Notes: generated by a model not told the origin, from the letters alone. Counted from the first letter of the stretch, positions 17,282 to 25,497 are shown. The stretch: DNA of 64,000 nucleotides from Microbacterium sp. HD4P20 (GCF_019449275.2 NZ_JAHZQZ020000017.1:124001-188000); one strand, 5' to 3'. Numbers and translations: made by a program.

Positions 17282-18063
17282 GAAGCCTCCACGCCGCGAG
17301 GGCGCAGCGGTCCGCGTGCCAGCAGATGCTGCGCCGACTGCGCCACCGGGCGCATGGTGATGAGGTCGAGGTTCACGTGTCCGGGCGCGTTGAGGGCGTA
17401 AGCGATGACATCCGCCACGTCCTCCGCCGTCAGCGGCGACTCGACGCCTTCGTACACGCGCTCGGCCGCGACGGCGTCGCCGCCGAGCCGGTTGACGGTG
17501 AACTCGGGCGTGTGCACCATGCCCGGAGCGACCTCCACGACCCGGATGGGTTCCCCATTGAGCTCGAGGCGCAACGCGTGCGCCAGCATCGACTCCCCTG
17601 CCTTGGCCGCGTTGTAGCCGGCACCGCCGGCGTATGCGGTCTGCGCGGCGGTCGAGGTGACGAAGACGGTGTCGGCGTGACCGTCGGATGCCGCGGCTTG
17701 GCGCAGCTGCGGCAGCAGCGCCGCCACGAGGCGCTGAGCCGACAGCACGTTCACGTCGAACATCCACTGCCAGTCCTCGACCCGGCCGTCCTCCACGCGG
17801 TCGGCGCCGCGCGCGCCCCCGGCGACGTGGACGAGGGCGTGCACCGGCCCGCCCGCCAGGAACGCCGTGAGCGCCTGGACATCGGCGTCGGAGGTCAGGT
17901 CGGCTGCGTAGGCGACGGCGCCGACCTCGGCCTCGAGTGCCGCGAGCCGATCGGCGCGCCGCGCGACCGCGACGACGTCCCATCCCGAGCCGCGCAACGC
18001 CCGCGCCGCGGCTTCGCCGATTCCTGAGCTCGCTCCGGTCACCACTGCACGTCTGGTCGCCAT
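17278..18063 (-). CDS. SDR family oxidoreductase
   Basis: A 261-residue short-chain dehydrogenase. Cofactor motif VVTGASSGIGEAAARAL at residues 7-23, NAG-equivalent VHVAGGARGADR (about 82-93), catalytic Ser in TSTAAQTAY and YNAAKAG (YxxxK, about 153-159). AVARRADRL in the second strand suggests NADP(H). Closest in type to YdfG-like serine/hydroxy-acid dehydrogenases. TACCGT lies six bases before the ATG at 18063, which sets the start. Leads the operon with the AlaX-like gene. Confidence 0.9.
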   Translation of the reverse strand: MATRRAVVTGASSGIGEAAARALRGSGWDVVAVARRADRLAALEAEVGAVAYAADLTSDADVQALTAFLAGGPVHALVHVAGGARGADRVEDGRVEDWQWMFDVNVLSAQRLVAALLPQLRQAAASDGHADTVFVTSTAAQTAYAGGAGYNAAKAGESMLAHALRLELNGEPIRVVEVAPGMVHTPEFTVNRLGGDAVAAERVYEGVESPLTAEDVADVIAYALNAPGHVNLDLITMRPVAQSAQHLLARGPLRPRGVEAS

Positions 18064-18069
18064 GCTTCC

Positions 18070-18075
18070 ACGGTA
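18070..18075 (-). promoter_or_regulatory. -10 element (TACCGT), leaderless, for the SDR gene
   Basis: Six-base spacer (18064-18069) to the ATG at 18063 on the minus strand. Confidence 0.55.
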
Positions 18076-18195
18076 GCCCGTCCGATGTGACGTTACGCCG
18101 CATGTCCACGGCCTTGGCATGGCCTGGCACGCTCCGTAACCTCGGACACGGCTGGGGGCAGGTGCCTCCGGCATCCGATCACGCAGGAGAAGGCC

Positions 18196-19518
18196 ATGTC
18201 CGCACCCGAGAACTGGCGTTTCGAGACCAAGCAGATCCACTCGGGGGCCCAGCCCGACCCGGTGACGAAGGCTCGCGCGACGCCGATCTACCAGACCACG
18301 TCGTACGTCTTCGACAACGCCGATCACGCGGCCAACCTCTTCGCGCTGGCCGAGTTCGGAAACATCTACACCCGCATCCAGAACCCGACACAGGCGGTCG
18401 TCGAAGAACGCCTCGCGGCCCTGGAGGGGGGCACCGGTGCCCTGCTGCTGGCCAGCGGCCAGGCGGCGGCGACGTTCGCGGTCCTCAACATCGCTCAGGC
18501 CGGCGACCACTTCGTCTCGTCGAGCTCGATCTACGGCGGCACGTACAACCTCTTCAAGTACACCCTGGCCAAGCTGGGCATCGAGGTCACCTTCGTCGAG
18601 AACCAGGACGACCTCGAGGAGTGGCGCCACGCGGTGCGCCCGAACACCAAGCTCTTCTTCGCCGAGACGATCGGCAACCCGAAGATCAACGTGCTCGACA
18701 TCCGCGGTGTCGCCGATGTCGCGCACGAGAGCGGCGTGCCGCTCATCGTGGACAACACGATCGCGACGCCGTATCTGATTCGCCCGTTCGAGTACGGCGC
18801 CGACATCGTCGTGCACTCGGCCACCAAGTTCCTCGGCGGCCACGGCACCACGATCGGCGGCATCATCGTCGACGGCGGCACCTTCGAATGGTCGAAGAAC
18901 GTCGAGAAGTTCCCCGGCCTCACCGAGCCCGACCCGTCCTACCACGGTGCGTCGTACACCGCCGCCGTGGGCGACGGCCTCGCCTACATCATCAAGGCGC
19001 GCGTGCAGCTGCTTCGCGACCTCGGTGCGGCCATCTCGCCCAACAGCGCGTGGCTGCTCATCCAGGGCATCGAGACGCTGTCGCTGCGCGTGGAGCGTCA
19101 CGTGCAGAATGCCCAGGAAATCGCGGAGTGGCTCGAGAACCAGCCCGACGTCGCCTCGGTGAACTACTCGGGCCTGCCGACGTCGCCGTGGTACGCGGCC
19201 GCGAACAACTACGCCCCCAAGGGCGTCGGTGCGGTCCTGTCGTTCGAGTTGAAGGGCGGCGTCCAGGCCGGCCGTGAGTTCGTCAACTCGCTCGAGCTGT
19301 TCAGCCACCTCGCCAACATCGGCGACGTGCGCTCGCTCGTCATCCACCCCGCCTCGACGACGCACTCGCAGCTGACGCCCGAGCAGCAGCTGACCACGGG
19401 CGTGACACCGGGTCTCGTGCGCCTGTCCGTCGGTCTGGAGAACATCGACGACCTCAAGGCCGACCTCGAGCAGGCGCTCGAGGTGGCCCGTCGCGTGTCG
19501 GAGGCCGCGCGCGCCTGA
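18196..19518 (+). CDS. metY: O-acetylhomoserine aminocarboxypropyltransferase (sulfhydrylase)
   Basis: A 440-residue PLP enzyme that makes homocysteine directly from O-acetylhomoserine and sulfide. WRFETKQIHSGAQPDPVTKA at the N-terminus, YTRIQNPTQAVVEERLAALEGG (about 56-77), and the PLP lysine in VHSATKFLGGHGT (Lys about residue 211). The long insertion before the C-terminal domain and the DVRSLVIHPASTTHSQL block fit MetY rather than MetB. AGGAGA precedes the ATG. It shares the locus with metX two genes downstream, giving direct-sulfhydrylation methionine synthesis. A strong terminator follows. Confidence 0.93.
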   Translation: MSAPENWRFETKQIHSGAQPDPVTKARATPIYQTTSYVFDNADHAANLFALAEFGNIYTRIQNPTQAVVEERLAALEGGTGALLLASGQAAATFAVLNIAQAGDHFVSSSSIYGGTYNLFKYTLAKLGIEVTFVENQDDLEEWRHAVRPNTKLFFAETIGNPKINVLDIRGVADVAHESGVPLIVDNTIATPYLIRPFEYGADIVVHSATKFLGGHGTTIGGIIVDGGTFEWSKNVEKFPGLTEPDPSYHGASYTAAVGDGLAYIIKARVQLLRDLGAAISPNSAWLLIQGIETLSLRVERHVQNAQEIAEWLENQPDVASVNYSGLPTSPWYAAANNYAPKGVGAVLSFELKGGVQAGREFVNSLELFSHLANIGDVRSLVIHPASTTHSQLTPEQQLTTGVTPGLVRLSVGLENIDDLKADLEQALEVARRVSEAARA

Positions 19519-19530
19519 TTCGTGCGATCG

Positions 19531-19572
19531 ACGACGGATGCCGCAGCCCGCACGGGCTGCGGCATCCGTCGT
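19531..19572 (+). terminator. Terminator hairpin after metY
   Basis: Perfect 19-bp stem (19531-19549 with 19554-19572) and a 4-base loop GCAC, starting 12 bases after the metY stop. Only a short TCT follows. It separates metY from the DUF2332 gene. Confidence 0.85.
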
Positions 19573-19586
19573 TCTGCGTGTCGGAA

Positions 19587-19592
19587 TAAGGT
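19587..19592 (+). promoter_or_regulatory. -10 element (TAAGGT), leaderless, for the DUF2332 gene
   Basis: Six-base spacer (19593-19598) before the GTG at 19599. Confidence 0.55.
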
Positions 19593-19598
19593 GAAGAC

Positions 19599-20624
19599 GT
19601 GGCCGCACACGACGACGACGCTGCGCGCATCGCGCGAATCTACGACGATTTCGGCCGCAGCTGGGCGCACGGGACCTCACCGTTGTACGAGGAGTGGTCC
19701 ATCGGTATCGGCGCCGACCCCTCGTTGCCGGGCCGCCTTGCAACCCTCCCGCGGCGTCAGCAGCAGCCGAACCTCCTGTTCGCCGCCGCACGGTGGGCCG
19801 GTGCTCCCCTGGCGCCCTTCACGCAGTGGCGCGAGTGGCTCGACGCGCACTGGGACGAGGTGATCCAGATCGGCTCCTCGCGCGCGACCCAGACCAACGA
19901 GGCCAACCGCTGTGCGACGTTCCTGCCACAGCTCTCGCGTATCGACGGGCCGGTCGCCCTCCTCGAGGTCGGCACGGCTGCAGGCCTGTGCCTGTACCCC
20001 GACCGCTACGGCTACGCCTATGACGCTCCTGGTGGCGTCCGTCGCATCGAGCCCGAGGACGGCCCCTCACCCGTCCGCCTGGAGTGTCGCGTCGACGACG
20101 ATTCGTCGGTGCCCGAGCGGCTGCCGCACGTGGTGTGGCGTCGCGGCATCGACCTCTCGCCCATCGATGTGCGGGACCCCGAGGCGATCGACTGGCTCGC
20201 GACGCTGATCTGGCCGGGCCCCGACCACGACGCGCGGGTCGCCCGCCTGCGCGCGGCCGCCGCGGTGGCGGCATCCGACCCTCCCGAGATCATCCGCGGC
20301 GACCTGATCGAGACGGTGACGGATGCCGCCGCCACCGCACCCGCCGGTGCCACGCTGGTCGTGTTCCACAGCGCGGTGCTGCTCTACCTCGACGCCGACG
20401 GTCGCGAGGCGTTCGCCACGATCATGCGAGGGCTCGGGGATGCGATCGGGCGGAAGGTCGTCTGGCTGTCGAACGAATCGACAGGCGTCTTCCCCCGTAT
20501 CGACGCGCTGCTGCCACCGGGATCGGACGTGGGTCCGCGGTTCGTGCAGTCCCGCGACGGCGCTCCGGTCGCGCTGGTGGGCCCCCACGGAGCGGTCTAC
20601 GACACCACGCCGTTCCGAACGTGA
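19599..20624 (+). CDS. DUF2332 family protein
   Basis: A 341-residue protein matching actinobacterial DUF2332: YDDFGRSWAHGTSPLYEEWSIGI near the start, LLEVGTAAGLCL (about residue 122) resembling a nucleotide- or SAM-binding glycine loop, RRGIDLSPIDVRDPEAIDWL (about 182) and a VVFHSAVLLYLD strand. Function is unknown. A methyltransferase-like fold is possible from the EVGTAAG loop but not shown. Its position between metY and metX, each gene with its own promoter signal, may be incidental. Confidence 0.75.
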   Translation: MAAHDDDAARIARIYDDFGRSWAHGTSPLYEEWSIGIGADPSLPGRLATLPRRQQQPNLLFAAARWAGAPLAPFTQWREWLDAHWDEVIQIGSSRATQTNEANRCATFLPQLSRIDGPVALLEVGTAAGLCLYPDRYGYAYDAPGGVRRIEPEDGPSPVRLECRVDDDSSVPERLPHVVWRRGIDLSPIDVRDPEAIDWLATLIWPGPDHDARVARLRAAAAVAASDPPEIIRGDLIETVTDAAATAPAGATLVVFHSAVLLYLDADGREAFATIMRGLGDAIGRKVVWLSNESTGVFPRIDALLPPGSDVGPRFVQSRDGAPVALVGPHGAVYDTTPFRT

Positions 20625-20669
20625 CTCGCCGCCCCGCGTAACAGACCCCTTTCTCCAGAGGGAAGACGA

Positions 20670-20675
20670 GAGAAT
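20670..20675 (+). promoter_or_regulatory. -10 element (GAGAAT), leaderless, for metX
   Basis: GAGAAT is followed by a six-base spacer GGGCGG and the ATG at 20682. Confidence 0.5.
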
Positions 20676-20681
20676 GGGCGG

Positions 20682-21887
20682 ATGGACTGGCAGACCTCCG
20701 AAGACACGGTGCCCAGCGCGCCGGTGACGGAGGCCGACGCCCGCCAGCTGCTGGGCCGCCCGCCGGCCACGGGCGCGTGGCGAGACGGCGACCCGCCGGG
20801 TGACCGAAAGTTCGCCGCATTCGGATCGTTCCGGACGGAGGGCGGCAGCGAGCTTCCCGCCTACCGCCTCGCGTACGAGACGTGGGGCGAGCTCAACTCC
20901 GCGCGCGACAACGCGGTGCTGGTGCTGCACGCTCTGACCGGCGACAGCCACGTGCGCGGCCCTGCCGGCGCGGGGCACGCGACGTCCGGATGGTGGGACG
21001 ACATCGTCGGACCCGGCGCTCCTATCGACACCGACCGGTGGTTCGTGATCGCGCCGAACATGCTCGGCGGATGCCAGGGGTCGACGGGTCCGGCATCCAT
21101 CGCTCCCGACGGCTACGAGTGGGCCGCGCGCTTCCCGTACCTCACGATCCGCGACCAGGTCGCCGCGCAGGTACGGCTGGCCGACGCGCTCGGCATCGAC
21201 GTGTGGGCGGCCGTCGTGGGCGGCTCGATGGGCGGCATGCATGCGCTGGAGTGGGCTGCCGGGCTGCCCGAGCGCGTGGCGCGGGTGGGCATCCTCTCGA
21301 CACCTCCCGTCAACACAGCCGACCAGATCGCGCTGAACTCCGTGCAGATCGAGGCGATCCGCATCGATCCGCGGTTCCTGTCCGGCGGGTACTACGACTC
21401 CCCCGACGGCGACGGCCCGACTCGCGGCCTCGCTCTCGCGCGCCGTATGGCGCTGCTGAACTATCGCTCACCGACCGAGCTGAACCAGCGGTTCCAGCGC
21501 ACGTGGCAGTCCGGCGTAAGCCCGCTCGGCGACGGCGGCCGGTTCGCCGTCGAGTCGTACCTGGACTTCCACGGCAACAAGTTCACGCGCCGTTTCGACG
21601 CGAACTCGTACGTCACGCTCGTCGAAGCGATGAACTCGCACGACGTCGGCCGCGATCGCGGCGGCATCGAGGATGCCCTGGCGAAGGTGACCGCGACGAC
21701 CCTCGTCCTGGGCATCGACAGCGACCGCCTGTTCCCGATCGACGGCCAGCATCGCATCGCGCGCGGCATCCGCGACACGCTCGACGGGGACCGCTCGGTC
21801 GTGCTGACGAGCGACTTCGGCCACGACGGGTTCCTCATCGAGACGCACGCCGTCGGCGGGCACATCCGGCGCCTGCTCGAGAGCTGA
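20682..21887 (+). CDS. metX: Homoserine O-acetyltransferase
   Basis: A 401-residue alpha/beta-hydrolase-fold acyltransferase that activates homoserine for methionine synthesis. LPAYRLAYETWGELN (about residues 54-68), VLHALTGDSHVRG, the nucleophile elbow VVGGSMGGMHALEWA (Ser about residue 181), GCQGSTGPAS loop, and the C-terminal Asp/His pair in GIDSDRLFP and GHDGFLIE. Supplies O-acetylhomoserine to metY. Substrate acetyl- versus succinyl-CoA cannot be read with certainty, but coupling to metY favours acetyl. Confidence 0.92.
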   Translation: MDWQTSEDTVPSAPVTEADARQLLGRPPATGAWRDGDPPGDRKFAAFGSFRTEGGSELPAYRLAYETWGELNSARDNAVLVLHALTGDSHVRGPAGAGHATSGWWDDIVGPGAPIDTDRWFVIAPNMLGGCQGSTGPASIAPDGYEWAARFPYLTIRDQVAAQVRLADALGIDVWAAVVGGSMGGMHALEWAAGLPERVARVGILSTPPVNTADQIALNSVQIEAIRIDPRFLSGGYYDSPDGDGPTRGLALARRMALLNYRSPTELNQRFQRTWQSGVSPLGDGGRFAVESYLDFHGNKFTRRFDANSYVTLVEAMNSHDVGRDRGGIEDALAKVTATTLVLGIDSDRLFPIDGQHRIARGIRDTLDGDRSVVLTSDFGHDGFLIETHAVGGHIRRLLES

Positions 21888-21966
21888 GCCTCGTCGCCGT
21901 CGAGCCATGCACCGCCTCGACGACGCCGCGACGCCGGACGCGCGTTCTTCCTCTTCGCAGGCACTA

Positions 21967-21972
21967 TTGACA
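21967..21972 (+). promoter_or_regulatory. -35 element TTGACA of the ArsR-like regulator operon
   Basis: A consensus TTGACA lies in an unusually AT-rich stretch (21960-22010). The -10 is less clear; TAAAAA at 21988-21993 (15-base spacer) or AAAACT at 21990-21995 (17-base spacer) are candidates. Confidence 0.5.
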
Positions 21973-21975
21973 AAA

Positions 21976-22011
21976 TTCTTCCTTACATAAAAACTGTGTT
22001 GTATGGAAGAA
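21976..22011. promoter_or_regulatory. Dyad operator overlapping the regulator start codon
   Basis: TTCTTCCTTACA (21976-21987) and TGTATGGAAGAA (22000-22011) form an inverted repeat with 11 of 12 positions paired and a 12-base centre. The right arm contains the ATG at 22003. It sits between the -35 and the start, where an ArsR-type repressor would act on its own promoter. Confidence 0.55.
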
Positions 22012-22563
22012 GTCGCGTACCTTGACCGGATCGAGCAAGCCGAAACGTTGCTCAAACCGCATCGCCTCACTGTGCTGAAGGAGCTGGCGACACCGAGCAC
22101 ATGTGGCGAGTTGGCCGCCCGCTTGGACCAGTCCCCCCAGCGCATCTACTACCACGTCAAACGGCTCCAAGCCGCGGGGCTGGTACACATGGTCGCCGAA
22201 CGCAAAGTCAGGGGCCTGACCGAAGGGGTTTATCAAGCTGCAGCCAGAAAGTACTGGCTGTCGCCCGCGATCGTCGGCACGCTCGAAGATTCCTCCCGAC
22301 ATGGCGACGACCAGAACCTCGCCCGGCTGCTCGACCTTTCCGAGCAGGTTCAGCGCGACATCGCCACCCTCGACAGCGAGGCCGCACGTCTGCCCTCCGT
22401 CGGCATATCGGGCGACATCCGTGTGCTTCCCGCTCAGCGGGAAGAGTTCCTGTCAGCACTCCAAGGGGCGCTCACGGAGCTGTTCACAAGATACGGCGGC
22501 GCCGAGGGTGACGCATTCAAGGTGGCGATCGCCTGCTACCCGGTGAGCGAGGGTCGGTCGTGA
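22003..22563 (+). CDS. ArsR-like winged-helix transcriptional regulator
   Basis: A 186-residue regulator. Winged helix (about residues 12-75): HRLTVLKELATPSTCGELAARLDQSPQRIYYHVKRLQAAGLVHMV, with the recognition helix around QRIYYHVKRL. The C-terminal half, about 100 residues, is of unknown type and may sense a ligand. No metal-binding Cys cluster is present, so it is not a metal sensor of the ArsR/SmtB kind. Codons rare in this genome (AGA, TAT, GTT, TTG) cluster near its start. It leads a four-gene unit with overlapping junctions and probably controls it. Confidence 0.82.
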   Translation: MEEVAYLDRIEQAETLLKPHRLTVLKELATPSTCGELAARLDQSPQRIYYHVKRLQAAGLVHMVAERKVRGLTEGVYQAAARKYWLSPAIVGTLEDSSRHGDDQNLARLLDLSEQVQRDIATLDSEAARLPSVGISGDIRVLPAQREEFLSALQGALTELFTRYGGAEGDAFKVAIACYPVSEGRS

Positions 22564-23375
22564 GCGATTCGATCACGATGAGCGTGCGCGCCGAAGGCCC
22601 TCCCGGCGTCGTCCACGCCGCATTGACACAGCCCGCGGCGATGGTCGAATGGCTCTCGGAGTTCGCCGATGTGGAACTTCCTCACCACTATCGGTTCTGG
22701 GGCCGGTACGTTCCCGACGGCGAAGAGCCCCGCCAGACCCTCGTCGCCGCTACCGACACCTCGCTGCGCTTCCAGTGGCTCATCGCCGATCGGCCCACCA
22801 CCGCCACGATCGAGCTGAAGCCGCTTGACGATCTCGCGACGGCCATCACGGTGACCCAGGAGGGCTTCGATGCCGCCGATCTCGGCCCGCTCGGCCAGCT
22901 GCAGACATTCTGGGCGCTGGCGCTGGCCAATCTCGTCGATCTCGTGGAGGAGCGGGACACCACCCCGCGCGCCGACCTGACCAGCACGGAGCTGCGGGCG
23001 GCGGTCGACATCGCCGCCCCCACCGACGCCGTGTTCGACTCGCTCATCTCTTCGGAAAAGGTCAGCGCGTGGTTCGGCTTCCCGATCGAGATCGAGCCGC
23101 GAGAGGGCGGCCGATTCGGCTCCGGCCGCATCGTCGAGCTGGATCCCGACCGCGGCATGTCGGTCGACTTCCCCGGCACCGGGATCGCCACCTGGACCCT
23201 GGAAGGGTCAGGAGGACACACGCGCCTCACCATCGCCCAGAGCGGGTTCGACTCGAACGAGCCTCCGTACACGTCGTGGATGGGCGTCCTCAGCGGAATC
23301 GCAGAACTTCGCCGCTTCCACGAACTGACCGACTGGCGACCGATCTGGCTCGCCGAAGAAGGGAATCCGGCATGA
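22560..23375 (+). CDS. SRPBCC (AHSA1-like) protein with two START-type domains
   Basis: A 271-residue protein with two tandem SRPBCC units: about residues 5-135 (VRAEGPPGVVHAALTQPAAMVEWL) and about 140-265 (AAVDIAAPTDAVFDSLISSEKVSAWFG). Each has the opening strand, loading helix and closing long helix typical of AHSA1-like ligand-binding or chaperone-associated proteins. GTG start overlaps the regulator stop (GTGA). SRPBCC genes next to ArsR-type regulators are a recurring pair; ligands are generally unknown. Confidence 0.82.
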   Translation: MSDSITMSVRAEGPPGVVHAALTQPAAMVEWLSEFADVELPHHYRFWGRYVPDGEEPRQTLVAATDTSLRFQWLIADRPTTATIELKPLDDLATAITVTQEGFDAADLGPLGQLQTFWALALANLVDLVEERDTTPRADLTSTELRAAVDIAAPTDAVFDSLISSEKVSAWFGFPIEIEPREGGRFGSGRIVELDPDRGMSVDFPGTGIATWTLEGSGGHTRLTIAQSGFDSNEPPYTSWMGVLSGIAELRRFHELTDWRPIWLAEEGNPA

Positions 23376-24064
23376 ACACCGCACCTTCCGTCGCTCGATC
23401 AGCTATGACCGCCGGGCTGCTCGCCTGCGCCATTGCGGGATCCGCGCTGTTCGTCGTCACCGTCCTCGTGCAATCGGTGACGAGAGTCGGGTTCGACCCG
23501 CGCGTGCACGCCCTGAGCATGCTCGCACTGGGAGACCTCGGCTGGGTCCAGACGACCAATTTCATCCTGAGCGGAGCTTTGATCCTCGTTTCCGTCGCCG
23601 GATTCCACCGCGCACTCTCGCCGGGACGCGGCCGGACCTGGGGGCCGATCCTCATCGGACTCTTCGGAATCGGGCTGATCTGGGGCGGGCTCTTCCCGAC
23701 CGATGCCGGACTCGGATTCCCCGACGGCGCGCCATCCGGCATGACCGAGCCCACTCTCGTCGGAACGCTGCACAATCTGTCCCCCACCCTGATCGCCGTG
23801 AGTCTCGTGGCCGCGTGCATCGTGCTCGCCCGACGCTTCGCGGGTGAGAAGCGATGGGGATGGACGGCGTACTGCATCGCCACGCCCGTCGCGTACCTCG
23901 TGCTCGGCTTCGCCGCCTTCCCGCTCGGAGATTTCCGATGGGTGCTGGCCGGCGGTGCGATCATCTGGACCTGGCCGGCTGTCGTGGCAGCGGGTCTTCT
24001 TCGAGAGGTCCGCTCCGGCTCGCGCGCCGAGCCGGAGCCATCCCACCGGGGGGCGGCAGCATGA
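23372..24064 (+). CDS. DUF998 family membrane protein
   Basis: About 230 residues with six to seven membrane helices (AGLLACAIAGSALFVVTVLV first) and the DUF998 pattern FDPRVHALSMLALGDLGWVQTTNFILSGALIL at about residues 42-73. Function of DUF998 is unknown. ATG at 23372 overlaps the SRPBCC stop (ATGA); the frame is open further upstream but only as a shadow. Third gene of the ArsR-led unit. Confidence 0.82.
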   Translation: MNTAPSVARSAMTAGLLACAIAGSALFVVTVLVQSVTRVGFDPRVHALSMLALGDLGWVQTTNFILSGALILVSVAGFHRALSPGRGRTWGPILIGLFGIGLIWGGLFPTDAGLGFPDGAPSGMTEPTLVGTLHNLSPTLIAVSLVAACIVLARRFAGEKRWGWTAYCIATPVAYLVLGFAAFPLGDFRWVLAGGAIIWTWPAVVAAGLLREVRSGSRAEPEPSHRGAAA

Positions 24065-24423
24065 GCACCGAGAAGGCTTCGACGCCGGACGAGTTCTTCG
24101 CGGCTTTGCCTGAGGAGGCGAAGTCAGAGCTCGAACGGCTCCGCACCGTCATCCGCGCTGCTGCCCCCGACGCGGCAGAAGGGCTCGGATACGGCATCCC
24201 GACATATCGCGTGAACGGGAAACCTCTCGTGTCGCTCGGCGTCGCGGCGAAGCATCTGAGTCTGTATGTCATGGACACCGACTTCGCACGCACCCACGCG
24301 GATCGTCTCAGCGCTTACGACACGGCCGGCGGAGCGATCCGATTCACGCCCGCTCATTCCCTCCCGACCGAACTGGTCGAGTGGGTCGTGGCTCAACGGC
24401 TGAACGACCTTCGCGCGACCTAG
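24061..24423 (+). CDS. DUF1801 (YdhG-like) small protein
   Basis: A 120-residue protein: TPDEFFAALPEEAKSELERLRTVIRAAAPDAAEGLGYGIPTY then LVSLGVAAKHLSLYVM, the DUF1801/YdhG fold, sometimes called iron-chaperone-like by analogy with frataxin. ATG overlaps the DUF998 stop (ATGA). Its TAG stop shares the CTAG with the convergent Nudix gene stop, so the two genes end on the same four bases. Last gene of the ArsR-led unit. Confidence 0.8.
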   Translation: MSTEKASTPDEFFAALPEEAKSELERLRTVIRAAAPDAAEGLGYGIPTYRVNGKPLVSLGVAAKHLSLYVMDTDFARTHADRLSAYDTAGGAIRFTPAHSLPTELVEWVVAQRLNDLRAT

Positions 24424-25229
24424 CGATCAGGACCGGCGCGGCCACCGATCCCGTCGCTGCGCTCGTAGCGCCAGGGCAGCGCGCCGATCTCGAGCCGATG
24501 GCGGGTGCCGGATGCCGTGGCCGTTGCCGTGGCCGTGGCCGTGGCCGTGGCATCCGGATCATACTCGGCGTCGTCCTGCCACAGCAGGATCGGCCCCTCG
24601 CCACCCCGGCGCGCGATCGTCTCGAAGCGCTGGACGCCGGCCAACCGCACCGCGTCTGCGAGCGAAGCCGCGTCGGAGTGCACGCTCAGCTCGTGCAACG
24701 TGACCCACGTCGGCGGGTAGAGGGTGAGCTCACCGCGGCCGTGCCGCGCGATGGCGTCGGCCGGCCGGATCCACTCCGCCGCGACGGCTTCGTCAGCCGC
24801 CAGGGCGAGCGGCGCGCTCGGGGCATGAGCGACGAAGAACCACGTGCGGATCCGCAGTGGCAGCCCGGGAGGCGGATCCCAGCACGACAGCGTCACGAGT
24901 GCGGCCGGGTCGACCACGAGCCCGGTCTCTTCGAACGTCTCGCGCGCGCCCGCGCGACGTGCAGCGTCCGCTTCGGCCTCTTCGGCGCTGCGCCGGTCAC
25001 CCTCCTCGAGCTTGCCGCCCGGGAACACCCACGCGCCCGCGAACGAGCCGCGATCGGGGCGCTCGATCAGCAGCACCTCGACGCCGTCCGCGCCATCGCG
25101 CACCAGCACGACGGTGGCCGCGACCGGAATCGCGGCATCCGACGCTTCCGAAGCGACACCGGGCCGCGACTGGTCCACCACGTCGGCGAGCGCCCGCACC
25201 GCACGGTCGGCGGGCGTCGGCTGCGGCAT
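24420..25229 (-). CDS. Nudix hydrolase (NUDT19-like spacing)
   Basis: A 269-residue Nudix-fold protein. The box begins GGKLEEGD (about residue 68) and finishes ARETFEETGL (about 94-103); about 18 residues separate the two parts, longer than the standard Nudix box and like NUDT19/RP2p-type proteins that cleave CoA or related diphosphates. A run of Ala-Thr dipeptides near residues 227-238 is encoded by a hexanucleotide repeat. TAGAGT six bases before the ATG points to a leaderless start. Substrate uncertain. Confidence 0.8.
   Translation of the reverse strand: MPQPTPADRAVRALADVVDQSRPGVASEASDAAIPVAATVVLVRDGADGVEVLLIERPDRGSFAGAWVFPGGKLEEGDRRSAEEAEADAARRAGARETFEETGLVVDPAALVTLSCWDPPPGLPLRIRTWFFVAHAPSAPLALAADEAVAAEWIRPADAIARHGRGELTLYPPTWVTLHELSVHSDAASLADAVRLAGVQRFETIARRGGEGPILLWQDDAEYDPDATATATATATATASGTRHRLEIGALPWRYERSDGIGGRAGPDR
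24515..24550. repeat. Hexanucleotide repeat (CCGTGG)6 inside the Nudix gene
   Basis: Six CCGTGG units, the second reading CCGTTG. In the Nudix frame each unit encodes Ala-Thr, so length changes would stay in frame. Confidence 0.9.
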
Positions 25230-25235
25230 CCGCCC

Positions 25236-25241
25236 ACTCTA
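25236..25241 (-). promoter_or_regulatory. -10 element (TAGAGT), leaderless, for the Nudix gene
   Basis: Six-base spacer (25230-25235) to the ATG at 25229 on the minus strand. Confidence 0.6.
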
Positions 25242-25292
25242 GTCACCGCCCGATCACCGGAGCCCCGCGCCCGCGCCGTCGAAAGGGCCCGT

Positions 25293-25402
25293 ACACAACG
25301 TCGGATCCGCAGATGCGGACGTGAGGCACGACACGCCGCGACCGGGGCGGCCGCGACGGCGTGTCGCCCGTCGGCTCCGCACCTGCGGATCCGATTCTGT
25401 GT
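25293..25402. repeat. Large imperfect intergenic inverted repeat
   Basis: Core arms 25303-25338 and 25357-25392 (36 bases each) pair at 29 positions around an 18-base centre; pairing continues more weakly to 25293 and 25402. Each arm holds its own small palindrome: TCCGCAGATGCGGA on the left and TCCGCACCTGCGGA on the right. No gene overlaps it. It may be a terminator-like or mobile palindromic element. Confidence 0.8.
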
Positions 25403-25444
25403 CAGGGGCGGGGGCGTGGGCAGGCAGACGCAGCTGACCGGGGG

Positions 25445-25497
25445 GCCGACGCAGCCGACGGCGGCCGACGCAGCCGACGGGGGCCGACGGGGCCGAC
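25445..25497. repeat. Six GCCGAC units at 9-10 bp spacing
   Basis: GCCGAC occurs at 25445, 25454, 25464, 25473, 25483 and 25492. The alternating 9- and 10-base steps give a 19-bp period, about two helical turns. It could be a protein-binding array or simple-sequence expansion. Confidence 0.75.

Noticed and set aside
25445..25497. CRISPR array
   Set aside because: Units are 6 bases with 3-4 base gaps; no direct repeats of 24-40 bases, no variable spacers and no cas genes.
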